Notes: generated from the sequence alone by a model not told the origin. A stretch of DNA of 22,428 bases from Neptuniibacter sp. (GCA_030149405.1 JASBRM010000157.1:1-22428); one strand, 5' to 3'. Numbered from the stretch's first letter, positions 6,103 to 13,988 are shown. Numbers and translations are program-made.

Positions 6103-6455
6103 TGAGTTCTAATGAAATTATTTATAAGTCAGCATCAGGCATCTACGAAAACACGGCAGAAATCCAAGTAACGCTCGAAGGTAACGCGCAACCTCTGCTT
6201 AATGTATCGCGCATTACTTGCAAACTTACCAATGGAGAGCTGATTGATTCGGATATCTCCCCATCTGCTATAACCTGGACAGATGAAGGTGTAATCACAT
6301 TCGACTTTGCAGAGCATAGCTTTACAGCTACACCAACAGGAAGACAGCAAGCAATGGTTGTGGCTTATGATCCAGCCCATACAGATGGGCAGGTGATCAC
6401 CCACAGTAAGGGCGAAGAGAACCGCTTAGCCTTCAGCTTTGTTAACTCTCTTTAA
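6102..6455 (+). CDS. hypothetical fiber-accessory protein
   Basis: The 117-residue product starts on the stop of the fiber gene (TGATG), so translation is coupled. It is a small beta-rich protein (IIYKSASGIYENTAEIQVTL, SRITCKLTNG, AITWTDEGVITFDF, QQAMVVAYDPA) that reads like an immunoglobulin-like sandwich, with no signal or membrane segment. Its codon use is A/C-ended, unlike the T-ended fiber body. A gene of this size directly after a fiber often encodes a cap, a chaperone or a small virion subunit. That assignment is inference, and I do not recognise the family. Confidence 0.6.
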   Translation: MSSNEIIYKSASGIYENTAEIQVTLEGNAQPLLNVSRITCKLTNGELIDSDISPSAITWTDEGVITFDFAEHSFTATPTGRQQAMVVAYDPAHTDGQVITHSKGEENRLAFSFVNSL

Positions 6456-6457
6456 GT

Positions 6458-6829
6458 ATGCCATCCAGAACACCAAGAGCCTGCAGGAAGTCGGGCTGCC
6501 CTGGCACCACTACGGCAAAGCATGGTTACTGTGACCAGCATGCAGATTTAGCAAAGGCTTGGAACACTGGCCGTGCTGGAAGAGGTCGAGGCGGTAGGCC
6601 TTGGCGAAGGATAAGAGAACGCATAGCAAAGCGGGCTAAAGGATTGTGTGAACAGTGCCAGAAAGAGGGAAGGATTCGATCTGGCTCTATCTGTGACCAC
6701 ATCATACCAGAGGCCGAAGGAGGCCTCACAACAGACGACAACCTTCAATGGTTATGCCGTGAGTGTTCAGATAAGAAAACACAGCAGGAAAGCCAGAGAG
6801 CCCGGCAGCGTAACAACACACAGGGGTAG
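6458..6829 (+). CDS. HNH endonuclease of the packaging module
   Basis: The product is 123 residues. The N-terminus carries a zinc-binding set C9, C14, C25, H28 (ACRKSGCPG...YCDQH), then a basic Arg/Gly linker (residues 38-55). The HNH domain follows: CEQC (C64, C67), the DH pair D80-H81 in ICDHIIPEAEGG, N95 in DNLQWLC, and a second Cys pair C100/C103 with Lys106-107. HNH proteins encoded beside the terminase work with it in cutting concatemeric DNA at cos in HK97-like phages. It begins two bases after the previous stop and ends within the G-rich cos candidate, 95 bases before the small terminase gene. Confidence 0.92.
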   Translation: MPSRTPRACRKSGCPGTTTAKHGYCDQHADLAKAWNTGRAGRGRGGRPWRRIRERIAKRAKGLCEQCQKEGRIRSGSICDHIIPEAEGGLTTDDNLQWLCRECSDKKTQQESQRARQRNNTQG

Positions 6830-6880
6830 GGGGGGGTAAAATCTCTACAACCTTTCATGCCGGACACCGCCGCCTCATGT
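6821..6880 (+). other. candidate cos (packaging) region
   Basis: At the HNH stop lies CAGGGGTAGGGGGGGGTAAA (6821-6840), followed by ATCTCTACAACC and a C/G-rich segment with CCGGACACCGCCGCC. A long G-run followed by T, A-rich bases and then a short conserved stretch between an HNH gene and the small terminase is, from memory, a recurring pattern in cos-type phages. The rest of the gap to 6924 ends in TTTTTTTT and the ribosome site GGAGGC. The exact nick positions cannot be read from sequence alone. Confidence 0.5.
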
Positions 6881-6924
6881 TTTCTCACACGACCGCAGGT
6901 TAGAAACTTTTTTTTGGAGGCGTT

Positions 6925-7404
6925 ATGCCAGGACCACCGCCAAAGCCGACCGCTTTGAAAGTGGTAACCGGCAACGCAGGGAAAAGGCCTCTGAATAAGC
7001 AGGAGCCAAAACCAAAACAAGCCAAGCCTAAGTGCCCTGCGCACCTTTCACCAAAAGCTAAAACAGCATTCAAAAACGTCTGCCAGATACTGGAAGGCAT
7101 GGGCGTATTAACAATTGCTGATGGTATGGCAATTGAATTGCTTTGCGATGCCTATGCTGAGTGGCGCGATTTAGACACCCTCATCAAGAAAGAAGGTCGG
7201 ACCTATAAAACCATTTCCACATCTGGGGATGAGATTATTAAAGGCCACCCAGCAGTGGCTATGCGTTCTGATGCCTGGAAACGTATTAAATCGATGATGG
7301 TTGAATTCGGTTTAACAGCTGCAAGCCGTACCAAAGTCAATGCTGAAAAGCCTGAAGAAGTTGATCCACTAGACGAGTACATGGACCGCAGAAAAAGAAA
7401 ATGA
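6925..7404 (+). CDS. terminase small subunit, P27 family
   Basis: The product is 159 residues. The opening MPGPPPKPTALKVVTGNAGK is the hallmark of P27-family small terminases (Terminase_4, PF05119). A helical region follows (about residues 45-115, with PKAKTAFKNVCQILEGMG, then MAIELLCDAYAEWRDLD, then GHPAVAMRSDAWKRIKSMM). The C-terminus is a charged tail ending DEYMDRRKRK that would contact the large subunit. The protein recognises the packaging site and regulates the motor ATPase. GGAGGC sits six bases before the ATG. The stop overlaps the large-subunit start (ATGA). Confidence 0.93.
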   Translation: MPGPPPKPTALKVVTGNAGKRPLNKQEPKPKQAKPKCPAHLSPKAKTAFKNVCQILEGMGVLTIADGMAIELLCDAYAEWRDLDTLIKKEGRTYKTISTSGDEIIKGHPAVAMRSDAWKRIKSMMVEFGLTAASRTKVNAEKPEEVDPLDEYMDRRKRK

Positions 7405-9062
7405 GTGCAGGCGTCAAAGAAGGTCACCAGTATGCTTTAGATGTGGTGGCTGGGGAAATTGTGGCCTGCAAGTGGATCATCCTGGCCTGTAAGCGCTACC
7501 TAAGCGACTTAGAACGCGATGATATCTACTTTGATGTTGAAGACTCTCAGCACCACTTAGATTTCTACCCCAGCTTTTGTACTCACGTTAAAGGCAAGCT
7601 GGCAGGAAAGCCGATAGAGTTAGAACCTTGGCAAGCCTTCGGCCTGATGAATATCTTTGGCTGGAAAACCCCTGATGGGTTGCGCCGGTTTAGAACAGCT
7701 TATGAAGAAGTAGCACGTAAAAACGCCAAATCAACAAAGCTCTCTGGCGTTGGTCTTTACATGCTGGGCTTTGATAACGAGGGTGGCGCTGAAGTCTATA
7801 GCGCTGCAACCACTCGTGACCAGGCAAAGATCGTTTTCCAAGATGCCAAAGTGATGGGTGAAAGATCCCCTCATTTAAAAAGAGCATTTGGTTTTCATCA
7901 GCACAACATACACCACCTTAAAACCGCCTCTAAGTTTGAGCCACTTTCCTCTGATGCTGGAACGCTCGATGGTAAAAACGTTCATTGCGGTTTGATTGAT
8001 GAAGTACACGCACACAAAACCCGTGATGTTTGGGATGTAGTAGAAACGGCAACCGGTGCCCGTGAGCAACCGTTGATGTATGCCATTACGACTGCTGGCA
8101 CAAATAAACAAGGCATCTGCTATGAGTTGCGGGAATACCTTTGCAAAATCCTTGAAGGCGTTGTTCAGGACGACACCTTCTTCGGCCTGATCTACACCTT
8201 AGATGAAGATGATGATTGGCGAGATGAAAGCGTCTGGATAAAAGCAAACCCAAATCTAGGTATTTCTAAGAAATGGGATGATATGCGTCGCTTAGCGAGA
8301 AAAGCTAAGGAGATGCCATCAGCACTAAATAACTTTCTTACCAAACACCTAAACGTATGGGTTAACGCTGCAGTTTCATGGATGAATATGCAGAAGTGGG
8401 AAAGAGCCCCCAAGCCAGAATCTGAAGAAGTACTTCAGCAGCTACCATGCTTCATCGGAATGGACCTGGCGAACAAGCTTGATATCGCTGCAGTAGTGAT
8501 AGTGGTTCCGGACTCAGAAGGGCATTTACACGTTAAATGTAAATTCTACCTTCCAGAAGAACAGATACACGTTAAAGCCAGATCCATCGGCAACATGTAC
8601 CAATCATGGGCTGATGACGGCTATATCACCCTCACAGACGGCAACATCATCGATCACGAATACATAGAAGATGATGTTCGCGAAATCCTTAGTGAGTGGG
8701 ATGTAAAAGAAATCGGCTTTGACCCCTGGGGATCAACCCAGCTTTCGATCCGCTTATCAGAAGACGGCGCCCCCATGGTTGAAGTAGGCCAGACCGTTAA
8801 AAACCTTTCAGAAGCTATGAAAGAAGTAGAAGCCCTGGTACATGCTGGAAAGCTTCATCACGGCGACAACCCGGTACTCAACTGGATGGCCTCAAACGTA
8901 ACCGCCAAAGAAGATAAGAATGAAAACGTGTTCCCGAATAAGGAGCACAAAGACAACAAGATAGACGGCATGGTAGCCATGTTTATGGCGGTAAGCCGTT
9001 ATCTCTGCCACGGCGATGGGCCGCAACCCTCAATCTACGATACCTCGGACGTAACATGTTAA
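7401..9062 (+). CDS. terminase large subunit, Terminase_1 type
   Basis: The 553-residue product is the packaging motor: an N-terminal ATPase that drives DNA into the prohead and a C-terminal nuclease that cuts it. The Walker A-like segment is ARKNAKST (residues 105-112), Walker B is GLIDEVH with D200-E201, and the coupling motif is ITTAG (229-233). The RNase H-like nuclease acids appear to be D355 (FIGMDLA), D441 (IGFDPWG) and D522 (KIDGMVAMF). The length is normal for the HK97-like group. Translation is coupled to the small subunit by ATGA. The stop overlaps the next small gene, whose ATG lies at 9056. Confidence 0.96.
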   Translation: MSAGVKEGHQYALDVVAGEIVACKWIILACKRYLSDLERDDIYFDVEDSQHHLDFYPSFCTHVKGKLAGKPIELEPWQAFGLMNIFGWKTPDGLRRFRTAYEEVARKNAKSTKLSGVGLYMLGFDNEGGAEVYSAATTRDQAKIVFQDAKVMGERSPHLKRAFGFHQHNIHHLKTASKFEPLSSDAGTLDGKNVHCGLIDEVHAHKTRDVWDVVETATGAREQPLMYAITTAGTNKQGICYELREYLCKILEGVVQDDTFFGLIYTLDEDDDWRDESVWIKANPNLGISKKWDDMRRLARKAKEMPSALNNFLTKHLNVWVNAAVSWMNMQKWERAPKPESEEVLQQLPCFIGMDLANKLDIAAVVIVVPDSEGHLHVKCKFYLPEEQIHVKARSIGNMYQSWADDGYITLTDGNIIDHEYIEDDVREILSEWDVKEIGFDPWGSTQLSIRLSEDGAPMVEVGQTVKNLSEAMKEVEALVHAGKLHHGDNPVLNWMASNVTAKEDKNENVFPNKEHKDNKIDGMVAMFMAVSRYLCHGDGPQPSIYDTSDVTC

Positions 9063-9229
9063 TTTCAATTATCACATTCCTGGTGGGCCTTATTGGCGTA
9101 GCACTGGTATCAGTTGGGGCGTGGTTGATCTATCAGCCTGCAGGTTTAATTGTTTGTGGTGTGCTGCTTCTATTCTGGTCCTTCTTAATGTCTCGCGCCT
9201 TAGCGGGCCCGGCTCAAGGGGGTAATTAA
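9056..9229 (+). CDS. small membrane protein between terminase and portal
   Basis: The 57-residue frame begins inside the terminase stop region and ends on the portal start (TAATG at 9227-9231), so it is locked into the operon on both sides. Residues 1-24 are one hydrophobic segment, and a second spans about 29-47 (AGLIVCGVLLLFWSFLM). The core GAWLIYQPAGLIVCGVLLL matches a type of tiny membrane protein often found between large terminase and portal in HK97-like phages. No function is established to my knowledge. Confidence 0.75.
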   Translation: MLISIITFLVGLIGVALVSVGAWLIYQPAGLIVCGVLLLFWSFLMSRALAGPAQGGN

Positions 9230-10491
9230 TGTTTACCCCAATGATGTTTAAAGGCAAAAGCGCTATTCAAAGCAATTCTGATTTCTCGCAGTGGATTAGC
9301 TCCGTTTCTGGCGGCAAGTCAAAAGCGGGAATTAATGTAAACACTGAGACGGCTTTAGCATTATCAGCAGTGAGAGCGTGCGTAACTCTGATTGCTGAGT
9401 CGGTTGCTCAGTTACCATGCGAGCTCTACGAAAGAGACGAAGAGAACGGCAGGAAAAAAGCGATAGACCATCCGCTATACGATGTAATCCGCTATCAGCC
9501 AAACCGAAAAGATACCGCTTTTGAATACTATGAGCAGGTACAGGGATCATGTGGTTTAGAGGGGAATAACTACTCATTAATTGAGAGAGATTCAAAAGGA
9601 TATGTAACCGAACTTATCCCGGTAAACCCGAAAAAAGTTACTGTTCTTAAAGGCCCAGACCTAATGCCGTACTACGACATTCAGGGTATTGATGGCCTTT
9701 TACCCATGCGCATGGTTCACCACACTAAAGCATTTTCTTTAGACGGTTATGTTGGAGTTTCGCCGCTGCAAACCAACGCAGATGTAATTGGTTTAAGCCT
9801 GGCCACAGAGGAACATGCTTCAGCTGTGTTTAGTCGCGGTACCACTATGAGCGGCGTGATTGAAAGACCTATAGATGCAAAACCGATTGACTCACAAGAA
9901 AAGTTAGACCGCCTGTTAAGCAAATTTACAGATCGCCATAGCGGGCTAGGCAACGCCTTTTCTGTTGCAATGCTTCAGGAAGGTATGAGCTACAAACAAC
10001 TTTCAATGGATAACGAGAAAGCCCAGCTCATTGCCAGCCGTCAATTTGGTGTAACTGAAGTTTGCCGCCTCTACAAAGTGCCTTTGCACATGGTTCAGCA
10101 TGTAGAGAAAACATCATCCTGGGGTAGTGGTATCGAACAGCTATCTCTGGCCTTCGTGATTTATACATTGCTCCCATGGCTGAAACGCCATGAAGCAGCA
10201 ATGACCCGCGATCTACTCCTGAAAGATGAGCGCAAGAAGTACTACATCGAATTCAATATTTCGAGCTTATTGCGTGGTGATCAGAAATCCAGATATGAGG
10301 CCTACGCGCTCGGTCGCCAGTGGGGTTGGTTGTCAGTAAATGATATTCGACGCATGGAAAATATGCCGCCAATCGCTGGTGGCGATAAGTATCTAACGCC
10401 ATTAAACATGACGGATTCCCAGCTTCAGCAAACGCTAGAAGCAACCCCAGAGCAACTTAAAGAAATTGAGGCAATACTATGCAAGGTGTAA
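9229..10491 (+). CDS. portal protein, HK97 family
   Basis: The 420-residue product forms the dodecameric ring at the one head vertex through which DNA enters and leaves and to which the connectors attach. Family landmarks (Phage_portal, PF04860) are visible in order: ALALSAVRACVTLIAESVAQLP (about residues 44-65), HPLYDVIRYQPN, YNSLIERD-like NNYSLIERDSKG, VHHTKAF near 163, GVSPLQ at 175-180, and SRGTTMSGVIE. The C-terminal part has the tunnel-loop region MVQHVEKTSSWGSGIEQLSL and PWLKRHEAAM. The length is typical. The start overlaps the small membrane gene. The stop overlaps the protease gene by 13 bases. Confidence 0.95.
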   Translation: MFTPMMFKGKSAIQSNSDFSQWISSVSGGKSKAGINVNTETALALSAVRACVTLIAESVAQLPCELYERDEENGRKKAIDHPLYDVIRYQPNRKDTAFEYYEQVQGSCGLEGNNYSLIERDSKGYVTELIPVNPKKVTVLKGPDLMPYYDIQGIDGLLPMRMVHHTKAFSLDGYVGVSPLQTNADVIGLSLATEEHASAVFSRGTTMSGVIERPIDAKPIDSQEKLDRLLSKFTDRHSGLGNAFSVAMLQEGMSYKQLSMDNEKAQLIASRQFGVTEVCRLYKVPLHMVQHVEKTSSWGSGIEQLSLAFVIYTLLPWLKRHEAAMTRDLLLKDERKKYYIEFNISSLLRGDQKSRYEAYALGRQWGWLSVNDIRRMENMPPIAGGDKYLTPLNMTDSQLQQTLEATPEQLKEIEAILCKV

Positions 10492-11417
10492 TCAATTATC
10501 CCCATGTAGCAAGCATGGCGTTTAATACGCCTTTGTATGCTACGCCTGAACTGATTGCGAGCGTTAAATCAGTTCTTATCCCTCGACTCACAGGGAAACA
10601 TCTTGACCAGGAACTGGTAAGCACAAGCACTCCATCAGAGCCTTTGATGATGGGTGGAGACGCCGGCTCAGCTCAACCAATGAGCAAAGGCGGGAATATT
10701 GCAGTTATTAATATCCATGGCGTTCTGGTTTCGCGCAGAGGGGTAATTGATCAAGCGTGCACAGAATTGATCAGCTACGAACTTCTGAGAAGCCAAATTA
10801 CAGCCGCGTTAAATCATGAGTCAGTCGAAGAGATTGTTCTTGATTTCCACTCAGGTGGGGGCATGGCTATGGGTTGTAAAGAATTGGCAGATTTTATTCA
10901 TGCAGCCACAGAGCAAAAGCCCATCACAGCAATCATCAATTTTGCAGCGTATTCTGCTGCTTACTTCTTAGCTTCTGCCTGCTCCAAGATTATTTGCAGC
11001 CCAACAGCCGGTGTGGGCTCCATCGGTGTGATTCTGGAAACATTCGAGGTTAGCAAATGGGAAGAAGAAGTAGGTATCACCTACAACACCTTCTACCGAG
11101 GCTCTCATAAAAATGACATGAGTGTTCACGAAGAAATAACCGAACAAGCTAAAGCGGAGATAGATAGAAAGCTTGATAAAGCCTATGCCATCTTCACTCA
11201 GTCTGTCGCATCCTATCGAGGTCTGGACCTTAAAGCAGTAGTCGGCACAGAAGCCCGGTTATACGATCCAGAAGAAGCCCTTTCGCTCGGGTTGGTAGAT
11301 GAAATTAAACCGGCACAAGAAGCGGTTAATGAAATTGCCGCGTCATACGCCCAACAAGAAAAACAAACCTCTATCGGTCTACGAGCAGCAGCGATCAATA
11401 TCGAATCCCAGCTTTAG
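10479..11417 (+). CDS. head maturation protease, S49/SppA type
   Basis: The 312-residue product has a serine protease core of the ClpP/SppA fold at residues about 72-240: AVINIHGVLVSRRG, the oxyanion strand LDFHSGGGMAMG (121-132), the nucleophile serine S159 in NFAAYSAAYFLASA, and GVGSIGV (178-184). In SppA enzymes the base is a lysine; the likely one here is K211 in RGSHKNDMS. In HK97-like phages such proteases cut the capsid N-terminal region during prohead maturation. The N-terminal 70 residues look like a targeting extension. It overlaps the portal by 13 bases and is followed by a terminator before the capsid gene. Confidence 0.92.
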   Translation: MQGVINYPHVASMAFNTPLYATPELIASVKSVLIPRLTGKHLDQELVSTSTPSEPLMMGGDAGSAQPMSKGGNIAVINIHGVLVSRRGVIDQACTELISYELLRSQITAALNHESVEEIVLDFHSGGGMAMGCKELADFIHAATEQKPITAIINFAAYSAAYFLASACSKIICSPTAGVGSIGVILETFEVSKWEEEVGITYNTFYRGSHKNDMSVHEEITEQAKAEIDRKLDKAYAIFTQSVASYRGLDLKAVVGTEARLYDPEEALSLGLVDEIKPAQEAVNEIAASYAQQEKQTSIGLRAAAINIESQL

Positions 11418-11442
11418 CCCTGCGGCGGAGCTGAAAACCCGA

Positions 11443-11467
11443 AACGTCTCAAATGAGGCGTTTTTTT
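11443..11467 (+). terminator. rho-independent terminator between protease and capsid genes
   Basis: AACGTCTC (11443-11450) pairs with GAGGCGTT (11455-11462) with one G-T pair around a four-base AAAT loop, and a T-run to 11467 follows. It lies 33 bases before the capsid ATG, inside what should be one head operon. Full termination would silence the capsid gene unless there is antitermination or readthrough, so it may set ratios or protect an RNA end. Confidence 0.75.
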
Positions 11468-11499
11468 ATGCCTAAACCATCCTAAAAAGGTAAAACACA

Positions 11500-12780
11500 A
11501 TGAGTAAAGTTGAAGAACTCCGCCGCGAGCGAGCTGATGTAAACGATCAGATTCAAGTGCTCGCACAAGCCGAAGCTAACGGTGAACTGAATGCAGAACA
11601 AGTTTCTGAATTCGAACAGCTGTCCGCTAAATTCGACCAACTAACAGCGCAAATCACTCGCATGGAAAAAGCAGAGCAAATGGCCGCAGCAGCTGCGCAG
11701 CCTGTATCTGCACATACTGGTGGTCAAACTCCAGCAATCCATGTGAAGAAAGAAGCTGAGCAGTACAAAGGCTCAACGTTTGCACGTACAGCAATGTCCA
11801 TTGCAGCTGCAAAAGGTAACCTGGCAGATGCTGCCAAATTCGCTAAGGATGAAATTGGCGATTCTGGTGTGGCTATGGCAATTGAAACATCAGGCGGTAG
11901 CGCGGGTTCTTTGATCCCTCAGAACACCTACAACGAAGTAATTGAGCTACTACGCCCTAAAACGATTGTCCGTGCTCTGGGTGCTCAATCAGTACCGCTG
12001 TCAAATGGTAATTTAAGTATTCCACGTATGTCTGGCGGTGCTACAGCGGGCTATGTTGGTGAGGGTAACGACACTCTGGCAACGGGTGGCAGTACAGACG
12101 ATATTCAGCTGTCTGCAAAAACCATGGTTACCTTGGTTCCAATTTCTAACCAACTGATCGGGCGTGCCGGCTTCCAGGTTGAACAGATCTTCCTGCAAGA
12201 CATGATTGCAGCGATGGCTGTTCGTGAAGATAAAGCCTTCCTTCGTGATGACGGTACAGGCAACACACCAACCGGTTTTAAATCTATTGCTGAAGGCGCT
12301 TCGCAAACTGAAGCGTGGTCAGGAACTGCTGATCTGGCAACTATTGATGCTTATCTTGATAGCTTGATTCTGAAACTAATGGAAGCGGATAGTCTGCTGG
12401 TTCGCCCAGGCTGGGGTCTATCTCCACGTTCCTACATGAAACTATTCGGTCTTCGTGATGGTAACGGTAACAAAGTCTATCCAGAAATGGCTCAAGGCAT
12501 GCTGAAAGGCTTCCCTGTTCGCCACACAACTACAGTGCCTGTAAACCTGGGCGCGGGTTCTGACTCTGAGATTTACTTCGCAGATTGGAACGATGTTGTG
12601 ATTGGTGAAGATGGCGTTATGTCTGTCGATTTCTCAAGCGAAGCCGCATACAAAGACGCAACCGACACAATGGTTTCAGCGTTCTCCCGGAACCAGTCTT
12701 TGATTCGTGTTGTGAATGAGCACGATGTAGGTTTCCGCCACCCTGAAGGCTTGGTTCTGGGTACTGGCGTTACTTGGTAA
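11500..12780 (+). CDS. major capsid protein, HK97 fold
   Basis: The product is 426 residues. Residues 1 to about 70 are a charged coiled coil (SKVEELRRERADVNDQIQVL...), the delta or scaffold domain that the maturation protease removes in HK97. The folded part starts near residue 125 with SGGSAGSLIPQNTYNEVIE, then RPKTIVRALGA, LSIPRMSGG and GYVGEGNDT, the landmarks of HK97-family capsids. The C-terminal VGFRHPEGLVLGTG is also typical. The cleavage site probably lies at about residues 95-125 and cannot be fixed by eye. AAAAAGG is upstream of the ATG. The gene is bracketed by terminators at 11443 and 12794, so its transcript may be partly separate. Confidence 0.95.
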   Translation: MSKVEELRRERADVNDQIQVLAQAEANGELNAEQVSEFEQLSAKFDQLTAQITRMEKAEQMAAAAAQPVSAHTGGQTPAIHVKKEAEQYKGSTFARTAMSIAAAKGNLADAAKFAKDEIGDSGVAMAIETSGGSAGSLIPQNTYNEVIELLRPKTIVRALGAQSVPLSNGNLSIPRMSGGATAGYVGEGNDTLATGGSTDDIQLSAKTMVTLVPISNQLIGRAGFQVEQIFLQDMIAAMAVREDKAFLRDDGTGNTPTGFKSIAEGASQTEAWSGTADLATIDAYLDSLILKLMEADSLLVRPGWGLSPRSYMKLFGLRDGNGNKVYPEMAQGMLKGFPVRHTTTVPVNLGAGSDSEIYFADWNDVVIGEDGVMSVDFSSEAAYKDATDTMVSAFSRNQSLIRVVNEHDVGFRHPEGLVLGTGVTW

Positions 12781-12793
12781 GCCATCCCTGAAT

Positions 12794-12820
12794 AGGGCGG
12801 TTAAACCCGCCCTTTATTTC
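12794..12820 (+). terminator. rho-independent terminator after the capsid gene
   Basis: AGGGCGG (12794-12800) pairs perfectly with CCGCCCT (12807-12813) around a six-base loop, and TTATTTC follows. It begins 13 bases after the capsid stop. The T-run is broken by one A, so termination may be partial, letting some transcription continue to the connector genes. Confidence 0.75.
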
Positions 12821-12848
12821 TCTAAACGAATAACTGGAGTTATCCATC

Positions 12849-13031
12849 ATGGCTACTCAAAAGAAAGCAGAAAAAAAAGTTCAGGTTGAATTTATCAAGC
12901 CTTGGAACCGCTACGTTCGTAAAGATGTAGCAGCATTTGACCCAGAAACAGCAAAAAAACTGAAAGATCAAAAGTTTGCTGTAGAGCCGGGCAAAGCACC
13001 AAAAACAGAATCTGAAGATTCAGTAGCATAA
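12849..13031 (+). CDS. small phage protein after the capsid gene
   Basis: The 60-residue product is highly charged: a Lys-rich N-terminus (MATQKKAEKKVQVEF), a core FIKPWNRYVRKDVAAFDPETAKKL, and an acidic tail (TESEDSVA). The core pattern, in which a strand leads into (Y/N)xxGDVAxFDxxTAxxL, is common in small proteins placed between the capsid and head-tail connector genes of many siphophages. Their function is not settled; head assembly or connector assistance is plausible. CTGGAG precedes the ATG by nine bases. A hairpin without a T-run follows at 13041-13063. Confidence 0.7.
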   Translation: MATQKKAEKKVQVEFIKPWNRYVRKDVAAFDPETAKKLKDQKFAVEPGKAPKTESEDSVA

Positions 13032-13040
13032 CCCTCACTT

Positions 13041-13063
13041 AAGGGCATTCCATGAGTGCCTTT
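13041..13063 (+). promoter_or_regulatory. weak hairpin before the head-tail connector gene
   Basis: AAGGGCA (13041-13047) can pair with TGCCTTT (13057-13063) with one G-T pair and a nine-base loop. No T-run follows (CGTTGAGG), so it is more likely an mRNA-stability or translation element than a terminator. Confidence 0.35.
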
Positions 13064-13087
13064 CGTTGAGGATTAACGGAGCAAACC

Positions 13088-13660
13088 ATGCTGTTTAGTA
13101 CAAAGACAGGGCCAGCGATGGAGCCCGTATCACTGCAAGAAGCCCTGGAGCATTTGCGGTGGGAGTTCGATACAGAGCATGACCTGATCGAGCGCCTGAT
13201 TAAATCGGCTACCGAGTATGTAGAGAACTACACTCAACGCCTGATTATTCAGCGCACCATAACAGGTTATGCAGACGGCTTTGAAAACTGCATGGAGCTT
13301 AAGCCAGATCTGGTATCTGTCGCATCCATTAAATACCAGGACACAACCGACACCCAGCAAACGCTGGATTCCAGCGTATACAAAGTAAACCCCCACAAGC
13401 TGGTGGGTGAGCTCAAGTTAAAGAGTGGCCAAAGCTGGCCTAGTACATTTGATGATGATCTGGTTGTAGAAGTTGAATTCACCGCAGGCATGGCAGAAAG
13501 CAACGAAGACGCTCCCCACGATATCAAAGCCGCCATCTTGCTAATGGTAGGCACATTGTTTGAGAACCGGGAAAGCATCGTCGTTGGCGTAAGTTCAAGC
13601 GATATGCCGCTTACTGTCAAGATGCTACTCGACCCTTACCGAATCCCAGTAATAGGTTAA
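13088..13660 (+). CDS. head-tail connector, gp6-like (phiE125 gp8 family)
   Basis: The 190-residue product starts after CGGAG. The N-terminal helical pair (PVSLQEALEHLRWEFDTEHD, then LIERLIKSATEYVENYTQR) is the classic opening of phage connector proteins that form the first ring below the portal (Phage_connect_1/HK97 gp6-like). The middle is beta-rich (ELKPDLVSVASIKYQDTTD), and the C-terminus has DIKAAILLMVGTLFENRE followed by a YRIPVIG end, as in the phiE125 gp8 type. It is followed four bases later by the next connector. Confidence 0.9.
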   Translation: MLFSTKTGPAMEPVSLQEALEHLRWEFDTEHDLIERLIKSATEYVENYTQRLIIQRTITGYADGFENCMELKPDLVSVASIKYQDTTDTQQTLDSSVYKVNPHKLVGELKLKSGQSWPSTFDDDLVVEVEFTAGMAESNEDAPHDIKAAILLMVGTLFENRESIVVGVSSSDMPLTVKMLLDPYRIPVIG

Positions 13661-13664
13661 CCCC

Positions 13665-13988
13665 ATGAGAGCTGGCCGACTTAATACACGGATTACCATT
13701 AAATCACCCTTAAACACCAAAGACTCTAAAGGTCGGGTTATTGAAGGAGATGGTATCGAGGTTGCAACCGTATGGGCTGAAAAGCGGCATGTAACAGGGA
13801 AAGAACGCTGGGCAAATGAGCATGTGACAAACGAACTCACAGCGTCTTTCCGGATTCGGTATCGAGAAGATATCGAACCAAACATGCTGGTGGAGCATAA
13901 AGGGGTGAATTACCAGATCACAGGCCAACCCATAGACCCAGACGGCAGAAGAACAGATCTGATTTTAACGTGCGTTGAGTACAGGTAA
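13665..13988 (+). CDS. head-tail adaptor (Phage_H_T_join family)
   Basis: The 107-residue product opens with RAGRLNTRITIKSPLNTKDS, has VWAEKRHVTGKERWANEHV in the middle and ends with a strand pair (HKGVNYQITGQPIDPDG, then LILTCVEYR). This matches the head-tail joining family that includes SPP1 gp16 and HK97 gp7 (PF05521), which forms the stopper that holds DNA in the head. Its length is standard. It shares one base with the following gene (TAATG at 13986-13990). Confidence 0.92.
   Translation: MRAGRLNTRITIKSPLNTKDSKGRVIEGDGIEVATVWAEKRHVTGKERWANEHVTNELTASFRIRYREDIEPNMLVEHKGVNYQITGQPIDPDGRRTDLILTCVEYR

Noticed and set aside
6823..6836. G-quadruplex at the G-run
   Set aside because: Only two G-runs (4 and 8) are present. 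Four separated runs cannot be formed convincingly, and a packaging-site role explains it better.
6745..7100. Minus-strand frames of 99 and 66 residues across the HNH-terminase gap
   Set aside because: They run antisense through the small terminase start and HNH end, and have Trp/Cys/Phe-rich shadow composition.
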